This document shows positions 1 to 12,484 of a DNA stretch of 64,000 nucleotides, piece after piece; the first letter of the stretch is position 1; each line of letters opens with the position of its first letter. Origin of the DNA: Plotosus lineatus. Lineage: Eukaryota > Chordata > Actinopteri > Siluriformes > Plotosidae. The translations under genes were made by a program, and so were the position numbers. The stretch is taken from the NCBI GenBank assembly GCA_024760905.1, contig CM045734.1, positions 35,868,064 through 35,932,063 of the forward strand, read 5' to 3'. The notes beneath the pieces are model-generated. The model searched no databases, was not told the DNA's origin, and was given only the letters and a program-made list of their open reading frames with translations.

Positions 1-335
1 AAAAAGTCGCTGATCCTAAGGTTGGGGGTTCGAGTCCCAGTCTCCACAGGGTTGTCACTGCCCTCCCAGTGCAGCTAACTGGGTTAGCAAAGGCCGGCCA
101 TGTCTCTCACTGTCTATGGTGAGAAGAACCATTCCTGACTTTCAACAAGAGCTGCATAGCGTCAGCGTGTTTCTGCCCCCTTGCTAAACGGTTGTGTCAG
201 GAAGGGCATCCAGCATAAAAACCTTTGCCAAATCAAACATACGAATCATTGATATGACTTCCATGAAGATGGAGGAAGATGATTCACTGTGGCCACCACT
301 GAAAGGGAACAGCCGAAAGGAAAGGAAGAAGAAGA
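1..335 (+). repeat. tRNA-derived SINE (main family), cut by the window edge
   Basis: B-box-like GGTTCGAGTCC at about 27-37, then the family body (GTGCAGCTAACTGGGTTA, TCTCACTGTCTATGGTGAG) and the tail GATGATTCACTGTGGCCACC ... CAGCCGAAAGGAAAGG. The A-box half lies before the window. Confidence 0.85.
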
Positions 336-1286
336 TCAGTACAAAGGGCTAGCGTCTGTCAACACACAACCAAGCAGCACAAATGTGCCGCTGTGTGAAA
401 GTTAGTTTATGTTTTTGTACTAAAGCTAGCTTTTTTGCTGAAATGTCAACGGGGTGAAACTTGAGTGTGTGCTAAAGGAATTCTCACCTTTTCCTGTGGG
501 TTCACTAACACTTTCTGTCTTCATTGTACAAGTTATTTACACAAATCCCTCAAATGTCTGAGTACGTCATCATATTCAATATAACACCCTGTACATCACA
601 TATATTAAGCACAACCAAGGAGCAGAAGGACTCTCTGATGAGTATTATTTTCCAAGATTTTTTTCCAAACATGTTTTTACCTTTTTTTTTGTCCTGGGAG
701 TTCAAACCGCTGTTGAATCTCCCCAGTTGTGGTGTGCTGCATAGCGTTGATTTGAATGCTCCAACAGAAAAGATTTAGCTCAGGTTAGGCCTGTCACTTA
801 TCTCAACAGAATGTTAGAGCTGTCCAACATCAACACAAGGGAACACTTATTTATCCAATTAAGCAGGTGTTCTAGGTCTGAACGTGTGCTGCAGACGAAT
901 GGCAAAAGCAGGAGTGATAGCAATATCTGTGTGATGGATTCAATGCGTTTCATCACCCTGAGTAACAGTTTGAGAAGTGTGCTTTAATCAAATCCATCCC
1001 ATGTAGAAGGGCAGCAAAAATATTATGAGGGGGAAAACCCCAAAATGCTGGATATTGTTTTAAGGGGATCATATTTGTAAGAAGAGAGGTGTTTTATCAT
1101 GCAGCATTGTCTACCTTTATATTTATTTGAATAAAACTATCCACAGAGAGCAACACACATGTTTAAGTGCTGTAATCGAGCACTGAAGATGTGAATGCTG
1201 AGTATTTGACATTCTGATAAAATCATAAAATCAATATCTAGTATAAATTGAGATGAGCACTCTTTTCTTGAAACTTATGAATTAAC

Positions 1287-1288
<2 letters not shown>
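336..1288. other. No gene recognised
   Basis: AT-rich unique-looking sequence. No exon, repeat or conserved motif was recognised. Confidence 0.5.

Positions 1289-1327
<39 letters not shown>
1289..1327. repeat. (GT)n microsatellite
   Basis: About 19 GT units, followed by a G-rich stretch to 1344. Confidence 0.95.
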
Positions 1328-1333
<6 letters not shown>

Positions 1334-1970
1334 GTGGGGGGGGGCTGCTTCAATTTAGTTGAATTGCTTGTACTAAAGTTTAGGCTCAATTTAGTTTTAG
1401 TGCTCATTTATTAAATCCCATTTATCACTAATATATGAACAACATAATTATGTAAGTATATAATTATATACAGTACATGTAATACTAATATTAACACTTT
1501 AACAGTTTAATTTAATAATAGTATGGGAAATGCAATCATTCAATGCATATTACTACTGTAAAGTTCACATAGATCCATTTTTGAGGCACGTGACATAATA
1601 CTCAACCCAGTTGAACACAGTGGCACATATGCAGCTCTGGATTAATAATTGTTACTTACAGTCTTTAAAGGCTCTGTCATCATCTGAATCTGCTGTGGAA
1701 GTCATCTTTCATATCCCAAATGTCCTGTACTAACACTTTCTATGACCATAAGCCCTTTCAGATGCTCTGGAGTGTGAAACAGCAGTTCTTTAGAAACCCC
1801 AGCTCTGATGGGGAAAGTGTGAGCAAAACCTCCTCTTCTCTCCAGGGTTGAGTGTAGTGTGTGGAGCCTTGTTAAGCTCGCACTATGGCTCTCCTTTTGC
1901 AGTTGGCCCACCTTTGTCAAGAGCTGAACTAATTAGCTGTGAGGCTGGCCATCAGACTTCACCCCCTCCT

Positions 1971-1972
<2 letters not shown>

Positions 1973-2019
<47 letters not shown>

Positions 2020-2083
2020 TACACACAGATACACAGACACAGACACACACACACACACAGACACACACATACACACACACACA

Positions 2084-2120
<37 letters not shown>

Positions 2121-2180
2121 ACACACACACACACAGACACACACACACACAGACACACACACACACAGACACACACACAG
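1973..2180. repeat. Compound (CA)n/(CACAGA)n microsatellite
   Basis: About 208 bp of CA repeats broken by regular CAGACA units. All frames stay open, so coding-like frames here are artefacts. Confidence 0.97.
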
Positions 2181-2199
2181 CTTGTAGAATGCATCCACT

Positions 2200-3205
2200 G
2201 AGCTGAGTTGGGTAAGCCCTGACAAAAGAATGTGACCCCCTTCTCTGTTCATTCATGGTATGTCTTAGGCTTTCAACATGCACATGCATCATCTAACTCA
2301 AAAGGCAAATGATTAAAGTACATCGAACAAACTATTTGTTTTTCATTCATCACCAATGGCTGTTATATAGAACATTATGGATTAATGAGAAAAAAAAACT
2401 TTTCATATTTGCAAACTGCATCTTGCTGAAGTGTAGCATAACTCAAATAATATGAGATCTTAATATAATATAAAAAAATCTAACTATCATCACATGATTC
2501 AGACACTGTCCTCTGCTAGTCCTAGTATTCTGTTTTGTTTTGAAACTACATCTGTGCTGCAGCTCAAATCATGATGTAGGCCAGACTGTATGAAATGAAT
2601 TTCAAATGCATTCACTCTGCCTGAATGGTTATTGTTCACTGAACAGGCCTCAGCAGTCAAAAGCATGGTTGTGAATAGAGCCCTTGATATGAAGAATGTT
2701 CTACTTTTTTCTTGTTCAGATCTCCACATCCAACCATTTAAAGCTCTATTCAATGTAGACCATTACCCAAAGTGCATTTTTAAACATCTAATGCTCCTTT
2801 CTAAACTTTGCTGAATCTTTGCTCCTTTTGGATTCTTGGGAATTGGGAGCCCTTTCAGGGTAAAGACCTATTGTGAGAGTGCCTTGGGAAAGGAGAGAGG
2901 TGTTTAGCATAAATGACAATCACTTTTGGTTTGGTTTGTGCAAATAATACTGCCTATTGAATGCGCAGTGAAGGATGAGAAGGAAACAAACATACCACAT
3001 GGTGCTAAGATTAATTCTAACTTAGAACTACACACATTATAAATACCAATACATTTTCTCTAAGACAGACATTAAAATTTATGTAAATCTGAAGCCCCAC
3101 TGAAAAAACTAGAAAGCCACTTTAAATACCTTCATTTGCACATATACTCTAGAAAATAAAGTTATTGTTTGTACTAGGCTGATTCTGAGATATTACAATA
3201 ATTAT
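2200..3205. other. No gene recognised
   Basis: AT-rich intergenic sequence; short open frames only, none with a recognisable domain. Confidence 0.5.
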
Positions 3206-3218
3206 TTAAGGTCTAGAA

Positions 3219-4011
3219 CAAGGGTTCCCAAACTTTTTCCTGCGAGGACCACTTAACTTTTCCCTTTTCTGATGGAGGGCCGAGGTCAGTTTGTAACAGA
3301 AAAAGTGTGACGATCGCAGGGCTGTCTAAACGTAAACATTTATTGTTTTCCAGTAAGCCACGCATAACCAGATATTAGTAACCCATTCCAGGACCTGCAC
3401 AGAAAAAAGTGAGAAAATAAATAATAATAATTAAAAAAAAAAAAAATGCTGCTTGCTATCAGTTGAGAAACCTGAAAGCTGCACAAACAGATGACTGGTT
3501 TAGCCGAGCCTGGGGTACAAATGTACTCTCCTGAGCTAACGGTCCACTTTTTAGCTTAGAGAGTTTGTCTACTCGCATTTGGCCTTGAAAGCGATCATAC
3601 TCGTCTTTGTGACGGGTTTCAGAGTGTCGGCGCAGATTGCATTCTTTGAATACCACCACAGTGTCTTGACAGATGATACAAACAAACAACAACAACAACA
3701 AAAAATTGTTTGTCCATTGCAGGTTAAATACCCTGCATTCTGAATCAAATTTTCTCTTCCATAACCTTTTCAACATTATTCCGTTCTATTTGACAGGGGA
3801 GAGTGTAGGGAGGGGGGGGGTTCAGATGGGGTGGAACAGCTGGCAGAAGGGTGGAACAGAATGTTATATTCTGGGTGTGTATTCGTCTTTATCGCATGGC
3901 CAGGCTTAAAAAAAAAAAAATCATAATGCGTCTTTGGTATTGTTCAGGGGGCCGGGCCAAATGTGGAGGCGGGCCGTATCCGGCTCGCGTGCCGTAGTTT
4001 GGGGACCACTG
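3219..4011 (-). mobile_element. hAT-family relic with a perfect 8-bp duplication
   Basis: Flanked by GTCTAGAA (3211-3218, 4012-4019). Ends are CAAGGGTTCCCAAACTTTTT and CAGTGGTCCCCAAACTACGG. The - strand at 3776-3459 encodes a BED-like N-terminus (CIICQDTVVVFKECNLRRHS ETRH) resembling hAT-derived GTF2IRD2-type transposases. Confidence 0.88.
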
Positions 4012-4244
4012 GTCTAGAAGAAGGAATATCTCAAATAACGTCGAAAGGAAGAGATTCCTCTCAAAACCTGGTGTGGAACTTTCTCCTGGACATCACTTTC
4101 AAAAGCACCAACCCATTTGGCTGTAGGTCCAGCACATTTCTCTAATTACCTTCTCAGTATTTGTAGGCATAAAATATAAAAAGGCATGCTGTTGTTAGAG
4201 AACAATTCACCATAGAATGGGGCGATGCTGTTTTTGCCTTTGAG

Positions 4245-4660
4245 CAGTGCTTCTCAAATATTGGGGCGCGGGGTGTGATGCCGGGGGGGGGGGTGCGTAT
4301 GACCCTGGGTAACATGCTTTTCTGGAATAGTGTATGACAATTAAGTGTAATTGTACCTCCACTCAACTAGTTGGTAGTGGCGCTCTCATTGTCGTGCTAT
4401 GGTTTTTTTCACACGAGCAAATGATATGAAGTGCAGTAAACAACCTCTCAAGAAACAACACAGAAAAATTTCTAACAGGAACAAAGAGAAAGGTTCCACT
4501 GCCCCCACTAGACCACCACTGCCCGTTTAGAGAGACGGAGATATTAAGACATAAATAAGTTGAATGAGTTGAAATAAGGATGTATTTTTTTTATTTCAGG
4601 CACATTTGTCCACTTTAAATCTTTTCTATTTTCGATTAAAAAATAATGTTGGCAGTGCTG
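4245..4660 (+). mobile_element. hAT relic, left part
   Basis: The end CAGTGCTTCTCAAATATTGG GGCG matches the element at 53483-54700, as does the inside near 4595-4650 (TTTCAGGCACATTTGTCCAC). It is cut by SINE insertions from 4667 on. No right end is seen. Confidence 0.65.
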
Positions 4661-4666
4661 GCGAGG

Positions 4667-4995
4667 GACAATGGTGGTCTAGTGGTATAGGGCGCTGGAT
4701 CGCTGATCCTAGGGTTGGGGGTTTGAGTCCCACTCTCCACAAGGTTATCACTGTCCCCCCAGTGCAGCTAACTGGGTTATCAAAGGACGGCCATGTCTCT
4801 CACTGTCTATGGTGAGTGGTTCACGTAAAAGAACCATTGCTGACTTTCGTAAAGAGTAGCTGCATAGCCATCAGCGCGTTTCTGTCCCTTGCTAAAGGGT
4901 TGTGTCAGCGTCCGATGTAAAAACCTATGCCAAATCAAATGTGTGAATCAGATGATTCGCTGTGGCAACCCCTGAAGAAGAGAAAAAGAAGGAGA
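4667..4995 (+). repeat. tRNA-derived SINE (main family, RTE-like tail)
   Basis: Head ATGGTGGTCTAGTGGTATAG, full body and tail GATGATTCGCTGTGGCAACC CCTGAAG. It interrupts a hAT relic that begins at 4245. Confidence 0.88.
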
Positions 4996-5009
4996 ACATT
5001 TATTATTAT

Positions 5010-5263
5010 CATCATCAGTTCATTTTCTGTAACCGCTTCATCCTAATTAGGGTCGCGGGGAGGCTGGTGCCCATCCCAGCCAACTCAGGGCGAGGGCAGA
5101 GTACACCCTGGACAGCTCGCCAGGCCATCGCAGCGCGGAAACACGCTGACGGCTTTGCAGCCTACTCTTGTCGAAAGTCAGCAATGGTTCTTTTACATGC
5201 CTCACACCATAGACAGTGAGAGACATGGCCAGCCTTTGATAACCCAGTTAGCTGCACTGGGGG
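5010..5263 (-). repeat. Chimeric SINE (main-family body, alternative tail), 5'-truncated
   Basis: Flanked by the 12-bp repeat ATTTATTATTAT at 4998-5009 and 5264-5275. Reading -, it starts inside the body at CCCCCAGTGCAGC, then follows the main family to TCAGCGTGTTTCCG, where it switches to CAGGGTGTACTCTGCC ... GCGGTTACAGAAAATGAACT. Confidence 0.88.
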
Positions 5264-5275
5264 ATTTATTATTAT

Positions 5276-5930
5276 TACTATGGTAATTAATTAAGTGACA
5301 TCATAGTCTTACACCCTACTCAGCTCAAAACCAGAACAAATTAAACTGAATGGCAATTTTTCCTGTCCAAAAATCTTTTTTTAAGTAATGTAAACAAAAT
5401 AGTCCTTCCAGTGTAAAGAAAATATTTTTAAGACGTTTGAACACTTGAAAACGCAACCGTCGCACCATCTTTAATCAGCTTACAAATAAAGTAGATGTCT
5501 GGCTGGTCAAGTCCACAAGATATTCGGTTTTAATTAGTTTCATCACTTATTCAAGAAAAATATCAGTCGATGTTATATCCTGTGGAGAAGTTTAATACAC
5601 CGTTTATCTCAGAAGCCATCATCCCCTTTAGCAGGAACAACTTCTTGTTGACATTTGTACAAATTGTGCTCCTTTGACTTCAGCTTGTTGAAATTTTTTG
5701 AATTCTCTTTTTTCAGTAACAAGTTGTTTAGCGGCCCCTTTACAAATTCCCACACAACGTTTCAGAAGGATTTCATCTGGACCATGGCTAGGCCTTCCGT
5801 TATTCCTCCGTAACTATCCACAATTATCACAAAAATCATACTGGTGCAGGGTTCATCTTTGCTTCAATTTTAACCTCCGGAACGATTATCTTTAAGCACT
5901 CTTTAATATCATGTATAAATTATAGTTGAA
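5276..5930. other. No gene recognised (possible old transposon)
   Basis: A phrase near 5770-5810 (ATCTGGACCATGGCTAGGCC) faintly recalls Tc1-like relics, but nothing can be translated with confidence. Confidence 0.35.
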
Positions 5931-6084
5931 TTAATGACTGTAAACTGCCCACTCAATCTATACGGTTTCTATACGATATCTACATCCAATCACAAGGAAA
6001 GGACATCAATCCCTGAAGCTTGAATGATGCTCATATAGGGATTGTCATGGCTATGACCACAATGATCTATCGTATGGTTCGTCA

Positions 6085-6306
6085 GGCCACATACGGACGC
6101 ACTCACACCTACGAGCAATTTGGACAGCCAATTAACCTACTGCACATGTTTTTGGACTGTGGGAGGAAACCGGCGTACCTGGAGGAGACCCACATAAGTA
6201 CGGGGAGAACATGCAAAACTCCACACAGAAACATTCAGGCCTGGAATTGAACCTAGTCCTTCTTGCTGTGAGGCGGACGTGCTAACCACGACAGCACCGC
6301 GCCGCC
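6085..6306 (-). repeat. Second SINE family (truncated)
   Basis: On -, the head GGTGCTGTCGTGGTTAGCAC is followed by GTCCGCCTCACAGCAAGAAG and then a stretch typical of a widespread fish tRNA-like repeat (GTGTGGAGTTTTGCATGTTC). The 3' part is lost near 6085. Confidence 0.75.
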
Positions 6307-6547
6307 CTGCCCACTCAAAAGCAACCCCAAACCATCTGTCTTACAAGAAGCACAAATACCAAGTGTGGGCTACTTGTGTAATACTTCTGAGTACAATGAC
6401 CTTGTATCTCTCGCAGGATCACAAAGTCCATTACTGTACTAGCTGAGCTTTTACTTGGTGCAAGCATATAAAAAGTACAGGTCCCATGTGTACTGTATGC
6501 CATCTTGACATTTCACAAAACCTGCAGAATTTACACGTGCAAGACCA

Positions 6548-6550
<3 letters not shown>

Positions 6551-6591
<41 letters not shown>
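6551..6591. repeat. (CA)n microsatellite
   Basis: About 20 uninterrupted CA units. Confidence 0.95.
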
Positions 6592-6593
<2 letters not shown>

Positions 6594-6933
6594 CAAGCAG
6601 AGTCTTGCCACATTTCCCCTCTTGGACTGCCCGTAGTAACATGTATGGCCAGTTGTGAGTTCGACTTTGATATAAGTGTAAAGAACGATACCAAACAACT
6701 TCAGTTTGACTCATCTGCCCTGATCCCACTATTACATAAGAGCTGGATTCTGCCTATATCCTCACTGGCAGTCTAGAATCTTGCTCTAATGTCTCCACTC
6801 TCTTTCTGATTGAAGCTCAATGCACTTTCACACCAATAGCTACAGACTTCCCTGCAGAATCTGTGATATAATTCTGAGGTTCTTCGAGACTTCTTTTCCA
6901 CATCAAAAAGATGATTTTCATTACAGCTGTATG

Positions 6934-7230
6934 TTTAGTTCATTTTCTGTAACCGCTTAATCCTAATTAGGGTCGCGGGGAGGCTGGCGCCCATCCCAGC
7001 CAACTTTGGGTGAGGGCAGCGTGCACCCTGCTTTGCAGCTACTCTTTACGAAAGTCAGCAATGGTTCTTTTACAGCCTCTCACCATAGACAGTGAGACAC
7101 ATGGCCGGCCTTTGATAACCCAGTTAGCTGCACTGGGGGGGGGGACACAACCTTGTGGAGAATGGAACTCGAACCCTCAACCTTTGGATCAGCAATCCAG
7201 TGCCCTATACCACTAGTCCACCACTGCCCC
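6934..7230 (-). repeat. Chimeric SINE with target-site duplications
   Basis: Flanked by TTACAGCTGTATG at 6921-6933 and 7231-7243. It includes the tRNA-like head (CAGTGGTGGACTAGTGGTAT on -) and ends with the alternative tail GCGGTTACAGAAAATGAACT. The middle is shortened. Confidence 0.9.
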
Positions 7231-7851
7231 TTACAGCTGTATGGTTTGTTTTAAATAATTTGAAATCATTTTCCTTGTCAGATCTATAGGCGTCCATAGC
7301 CTTTTGTTTCTGAAGCCCACAGAGAGCTCAACAGATCTTGGCATAATAAGACCACACACACTTCAATAACACGCACAACACCAGACACTAAATGTCAGAT
7401 TTAAATAACACAGTATCCACCTGCAGGAGGTTCTCAATGGCAGCTAATCTCAGCACCTGAGTCTGATTATATGGATTTTATGGATTTCTACTTTATCTTC
7501 CCCTCCATACTGTCTTTTGATTCATGCCATCAAATAAAATCCATTTGAAGAACATGAGTTCAAACACAAACAAGTGGCACTTTTAATTATGAGAAAAACA
7601 ATTTTATTTTAAAGGTACCAGAATTTTTTTTTTTTTTTTTTTTTGTAAAGCTACTTAAAAATCGTTTTTCTTAACATTAAATCAATGGCACTTATTTGTT
7701 TTTTTGGAACTCAAAATCCACTTTTTAAAAATAAAATACACTCTTAAAGTTAAAATTTTAGGTCACTTACAGATGCAGTGCCCAAAATCTTTAAGTTAAC
7801 ATAATGACGTACTGATCTCTGCAATGTTCTCATTCTGCTAAGACAGTCATT

Positions 7852-8118
7852 CTTCTTCTTGTTCTATTCTTTCGGCTTTTTCCCTTTCTCAGGGGTCGCC
7901 ACAGCGAATCATCTGATTCGCACATTTGATTTGGCATAGGTTTTTACTTCGGATGCCCTTCCTGACACAACCCTTTTAACAAGGGGCGGAAACATGCTGC
8001 CGGCTTTGCAGCTACTCTTTACAAAAGTCAGAAATGGTTCTTTTACATGAACCTCTCATCATAGACAGTGAGAGACACGGCCCGCCTTTGTCCAAGCCTA
8101 GACCACCACAGCCCACTT
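7852..8118 (-). repeat. tRNA-derived SINE (main family) with target-site duplications
   Basis: Flanked by CTAAGACAGTCATT at 7838-7851 and 8119-8132. It has the RTE-like tail (TCGCCACAGCGAATCATCTG on +); the head region is partly deleted. Confidence 0.9.
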
Positions 8119-8164
8119 CTAAGACAGTCATTATTTCATTATTACCATTTATTTGCTGGGGGAG

Positions 8165-8165
<1 letters not shown>

Positions 8166-8197
<32 letters not shown>

Positions 8198-8216
8198 TGT
8201 GTGTGTGTGTGTGTGT
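8166..8216. repeat. (GT)n microsatellite
   Basis: GT units with one AT interruption near 8191. Confidence 0.95.
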
Positions 8217-8299
8217 TAGATATCACTCAATAGTCTCGTACTATCCAATAAATCCAGTTGACATTAAAATCAACAGCATGACGTTAATGATTGTTTTAG

Positions 8300-8645
8300 G
8301 GGGCAGTTGTGGCCTGGTGATAAAGGGCGCTGAATCGTTGATCCTCAGGATGGGGGTTCAAGCCCCACTCTCCACAAGATTGTCACTGTCTCCCCAGTGC
8401 AGCTAACTGGGTTATCAAAGGCCGGCCAAGTCTCTCACTGTCTATGATGAGAGGTTCATGTAAAAGAACCATTACTGACTTTTGTCAAGAGTAGCTGCAA
8501 AGCCGTCAGTGTGTTTCTGTCCCTTGCTAAAGGGTTCTGTCTGAAAGGGCATCCAAAGTAAAACCCTATGCCAAATCAAATATGCAAATCAGATGATTTG
8601 CTGTGGCGACCACTGGGGGGGGGGGAAGCTGAAATGAAAAGAAGA
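8300..8645 (+). repeat. tRNA-derived SINE (main family)
   Basis: Head GGGGCAGTTGTGGCCTGGTG, B-box-like GGTTCAAGCCC, full body and RTE-like tail with a G-run near 8616-8626. Confidence 0.87.
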
Positions 8646-8879
8646 ATCAGGTGATTTTACTTTGATTTTGATTTTTTTAAAAGGCAGGAGTAATATGGTT
8701 ACTGATTTAAAAAAAAAAAAAAAAAAAAAAAGGAGGAGTGAAGAACAGACCATACAAGCAAAAATAAAAATGTTAAATTTTAAAGGGATAAAAAAGGTTT
8801 GTGCCGGTTTTTCATTAAATAAAGTCCAAACTAGTAACTGTCAAGGATACAACAGTATAATACACCTGCAGTGTTATAA

Positions 8880-9250
8880 TCCCCCCTTGTCGCCACTTTG
8901 AAGTGTTCTGTGCAGCTGTAGTTTGCGTGATGTTATTTCCCTTTCTAGTCACACGGGTGCAGTAGTGATTTCCCAGGATTCCTTGCATAGTCCGTATCGG
9001 TGAGTTTTTGCACACCACTACCCCCTAGTGTCGCGGTGGTGAACCTACAGTGATACAAATGAGAGCGGCTGTATCCAGTTTATTCTCGTCTCCAGCGGTG
9101 CCTATTTTTAAAGGGACAAATAACCTGCATGGGCAAAAAAATTTTGATGATCAAATTTGACCGAATACGATGGGGAAAAAAATGCAGATCCCGGTAAGTC
9201 ACTGCTATATCCTGGTATCGTCCGGATTTCGTTGCTTTCTGTGTTCTATT
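8880..9250 (+). promoter_or_regulatory. Possible 5' noncoding exon/promoter region of lrrc8a (weak)
   Basis: This stretch is less AT-rich than its surroundings and is not an obvious repeat. It contains a good donor-like site (CCG|GTAAGT near 9193) that could splice to the acceptor at 10302 just before the lrrc8a ATG. There is no direct evidence of transcription; it could equally be an unrecognised repeat. Confidence 0.2.
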
Positions 9251-10300
9251 TTGATGTTAAAGAACAAAGTGACAATAATAACAGTTTGAGGGAGTGAAGG
9301 TGCTAACAGGCGAGTTGGCTAACCGTGGTAGGCTCGGTCCCAAACCGCACACTAACCTATCAACACCAAGTCAACTACTATTCAAGGGTACGGGATTAGC
9401 ATAACATCCAGTGGGGGATTCATGTAAATAAATAAATAAATAATAAACAAACAAACAAACAAATAATTATGTTCAAATTACAGTTCATGTCAGCTTTTCA
9501 CTCTTTAACATTAATTGTGTCAACTGATGTATGATTATTTGTCTTTTAATTATAAAGTAATTTATTGGTATTAAATGTCTGGGTTGGTACTCAGTGACTT
9601 TCTGGTTATTGAGATAGCATCCTGTGGCTACATGCTATTAAATTATGCAATCCAATGACCTGCATAATAGTGATTATTCTATAAATATTTAATTTAATTT
9701 AATAGTAATTTAGATATAAATATAGTACAAGGGTTTTTTTTTTTATTTATTTTTTATTTTTATTTTTTACAGATTTAAATAATTTGCCTTGTCATTTCTG
9801 GTTCATATGGTTACATCATCATTTAGTATCAGTTAATGTAAAAATATATTGTACACACACTGTAAATGGAGCTGTGCTGGGGAGTTGACATTGGTGTGGT
9901 TATCTCGACAGGAAATCTGTGCCTCATCCTGACATGCTGGCCTGTGATGAGTGCAGATTCCTGACTGACCGTGTGTGCTGTTAGGTAACATAATGGCGCA
10001 CAGAGGAGCCACTGCTGAGCCTCTGCCCCTCCTAAAGACAAACAGGATCTGAACTTTGGGGTCATGGACTCTCTTTCCATAGCGAGAAGAGACAATTCTT
10101 GAGTGTTATTAGCGGAAGTGGTTAATAATAGCTGACAAGAAAGCCAAATTGTTCTGTTGGTGGAGCCTTATTCTTACAAATGAAGCCAGAACAGAGAGTC
10201 ACCGTCCTCTGGTAAAGCTGCTTTATTTTTTCGTATTAGATCATAAGATTCATGATAAAACTTTGTTGAGGTCCTGTCATAAATTCTGTAATTTTATTTC
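9251..10300. other. lrrc8a upstream or 5' intron sequence
   Basis: AT-rich and unique-looking. It ends in the polypyrimidine tract and acceptor at 10302. It contains a T-run near 9736 and no recognised repeat. Confidence 0.4.
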
Positions 10301-10309
10301 AGATAAACA

Positions 10310-12406
10310 ATGATTCCCATCACTGAGCTGCGGTACTTTGTGGATACTCAGCCTGCGTACCGCATTTTGAAGCCATGGTGGGATGTGTTCACAGACTATC
10401 TGTCTGTCGTGATGCTGATGATTGCAGTGTTTGGAGGAACCTTGCAAGTCACCCAGGACAAGATGATCTGCCTTCCTTGCAAATGGATAGTAAATGAAAC
10501 CTGCCGAAAGTATTTCGAGGCTGCCTTTGAACCACAGGGAATACAATACGACCTTGACAGACACCAGTACAACTATGTTGATGCTGTGTGCTATGAAAAC
10601 AGACTTCACTGGTTTGCTAAGTATTTCCCATATTTGGTGCTGCTGCATACGCTGATCTTCCTGGCTTGTAGTAACTTTTGGTTCAAGTTCCCTTGGACTA
10701 GTTCCAAGTTGGAACATTTTGTCTCCATTCTTTTGAAGTGTTTTGATTCCCCCTGGACCACGCGAGCATTGTCTGAAACCGTGGTCGAGGAAAGTGATCC
10801 GAAAGCTCTAGGGAAAATGAATGGCTCAATTGACAAGAAGGCATCATATGTGAGTGAAGATGTGGAGGCCAGTGTTTCCATGCTGTCTACTACCAAGTCT
10901 CGTTTTGAACAGGGGATTGTTGACCACTCTGAAAATGGAGTCCTGGACAAAAAAGAAGGTGAACAGGCTAAGGCACTATTTGAAAAGGTTAAGAAATTTA
11001 GGCTTCACGTAGAGGAAGGTGACATTGTCTACAGACTTTACATCCGACAGACAATAATCAAAGTTGTTAAATTCATCCTTATCATCTGTTATACTGGTTA
11101 CTACGTCCACAATATTCAATTCAGTGTAGATTGTAGCGTGGACATTGAGAATCTTACTGGTTATCAAATGTTTAATTGTGCCCATCCGCTTGCCACACTT
11201 TTCAAAATCTTGGCTTGCTTCTACATAAGTCTTGTTGTTGTGTATGGGATGATCTGTATGTATACACTCAGCTGGATGCTCCGGCGTTCCCTCAAGAAAT
11301 ATTCCTTTGAGTCAATCAGAGAAGAGAGCAGCTACAGTGACATTCCGGATGTGAAGAATGACTTTGCCTTCATGTTACACATGATTGACCAGTATGATCC
11401 CCTTTATTCAAAGCGCTTTGCTGTCTTTCTCTCAGAAGTCAGTGAAAATAAACTTCGCCAGCTTAACCTTAACAATGAGTGGACCCTGGACAAGCTTCGA
11501 CAACGAATCACTAAGAACTCTCAGGATAAGCTAGAGCTGCATTTGTTTATGCTTAGTGGAATCCCTGATACAGTCTTTGACTTGCTCGAGCTGGAGGTTC
11601 TTAAATTGGAGCTGATCCCTGATGTTACCATCCCTCCTATTATTGCCCAGCTCATAAACCTTAGAGAGATGTGGCTGTACCACACCCCGGCCAAAATAGA
11701 AGCACCTGCCCTTGCATTTTTGAGAGAACATTTAAAATCATTGCACATAAAGTTCACTGACATCAAGGAAATTCCTCTTTGGATCTATAGTTTGAAGAAC
11801 TTGGCAGAGTTGCAGCTTATAGGGAACCTCAGTGCTGAGAATAATCGCTACATTGTGATTGATGGACTGCGAGAACTGAAAGGTCTCAAGGTTCTTAGAC
11901 TCAAGAGTAACCTGACCAAACTACCACAGGTTGTCACCGATGTTGGAATTCACCTGCAAAAGCTCTCCATTAACAATGAGGGCACCAAACTGATGGTTCT
12001 TAACAGCTTGAAGAAGATGGTGAATCTGACGGAGCTAGAGCTCATCCGCTGTGACTTGGAGCGCATCCCTCATTCCATCTTTAGCCTTCACAATCTGCAG
12101 GAGATTGATCTTAAGGATAACAACCTGAAGACCATCGAGGAGATCATTAGCTTTCAGCATCTTCATCGACTCGTATCCCTGAAACTCTGGTACAACAAGA
12201 TTGCGTACATCCCCATCCAAATAGGCACTTTGATCAACCTTGAACGTCTCTACTTAAACCGGAACAAGATCGAGAAAATCCCAAGTCAGTTGTTTTTCTG
12301 TCGTAAATTGAGATATCTTGATTTAAGTTACAACAATCTATCCAACATCCCAGCAGACATCGGAAGTCTTCAAAATCTGCAGTATTTTGCAGTAACTGCC
12401 AACAGG
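10310..12406 (+). CDS. lrrc8a: LRRC8A, volume-regulated anion channel subunit (large coding exon, residues 1-699)
   Basis: LRRC8A is the obligatory subunit of the hexameric plasma-membrane volume-regulated anion channel, which releases chloride and organic osmolytes from swollen cells. The start is MIPITELRYF, typical of the family. Four hydrophobic segments are visible at about residues 25-47, 106-125, 249-268 and 297-321, with a cytoplasmic loop (about 126-248) between the second and third. The leucine-rich repeat domain starts near residue 400. Arg84 in DLDRHQYNYV matches the pore-constriction arginine of mammalian LRRC8A. The first extracellular loop is about 20 residues shorter than I recall for the human protein and has one NET sequon (residues 62-64). 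A splice acceptor (ttatttcag, ending 10302) sits 7 nt before the ATG, so 5' UTR exons lie upstream. The exon ends AGG|GTGAGT at 12406. Assignment to LRRC8A rather than B-E is strong; which teleost co-orthologue it is remains open. Confidence 0.96.
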
Positions 12407-12484
12407 GTGAGTCAGAATGCTACTGTATTTTGTGCAGATCAGTCTCCAACAATCGAGCAGTGGGTCTCAAATAGTGTTCCTTAA
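12407..12484 (+). other. Intron-retention reading frame of lrrc8a with an intronic poly(A) signal
   Basis: If the 12406 donor is not used, the frame stays open for 25 more codons (VSQNATVF to SVP) and stops at 12484. An AATAAA follows at 12612-12617. This would give a 724-residue channel lacking the last repeats. The donor (AGG|GTGAGT) is strong, so this is a possible minor isoform rather than the main product. Confidence 0.3.

Noticed and set aside
1933..2292. Long open frames on both strands over the CA repeat
   Set aside because: Dinucleotide repeats keep all frames open; the translations are only His/Thr or Val/Cys strings.
10277..10717. 146-codon - strand frame at the start of lrrc8a
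   Set aside because: It is a shadow of the conserved lrrc8a coding strand.
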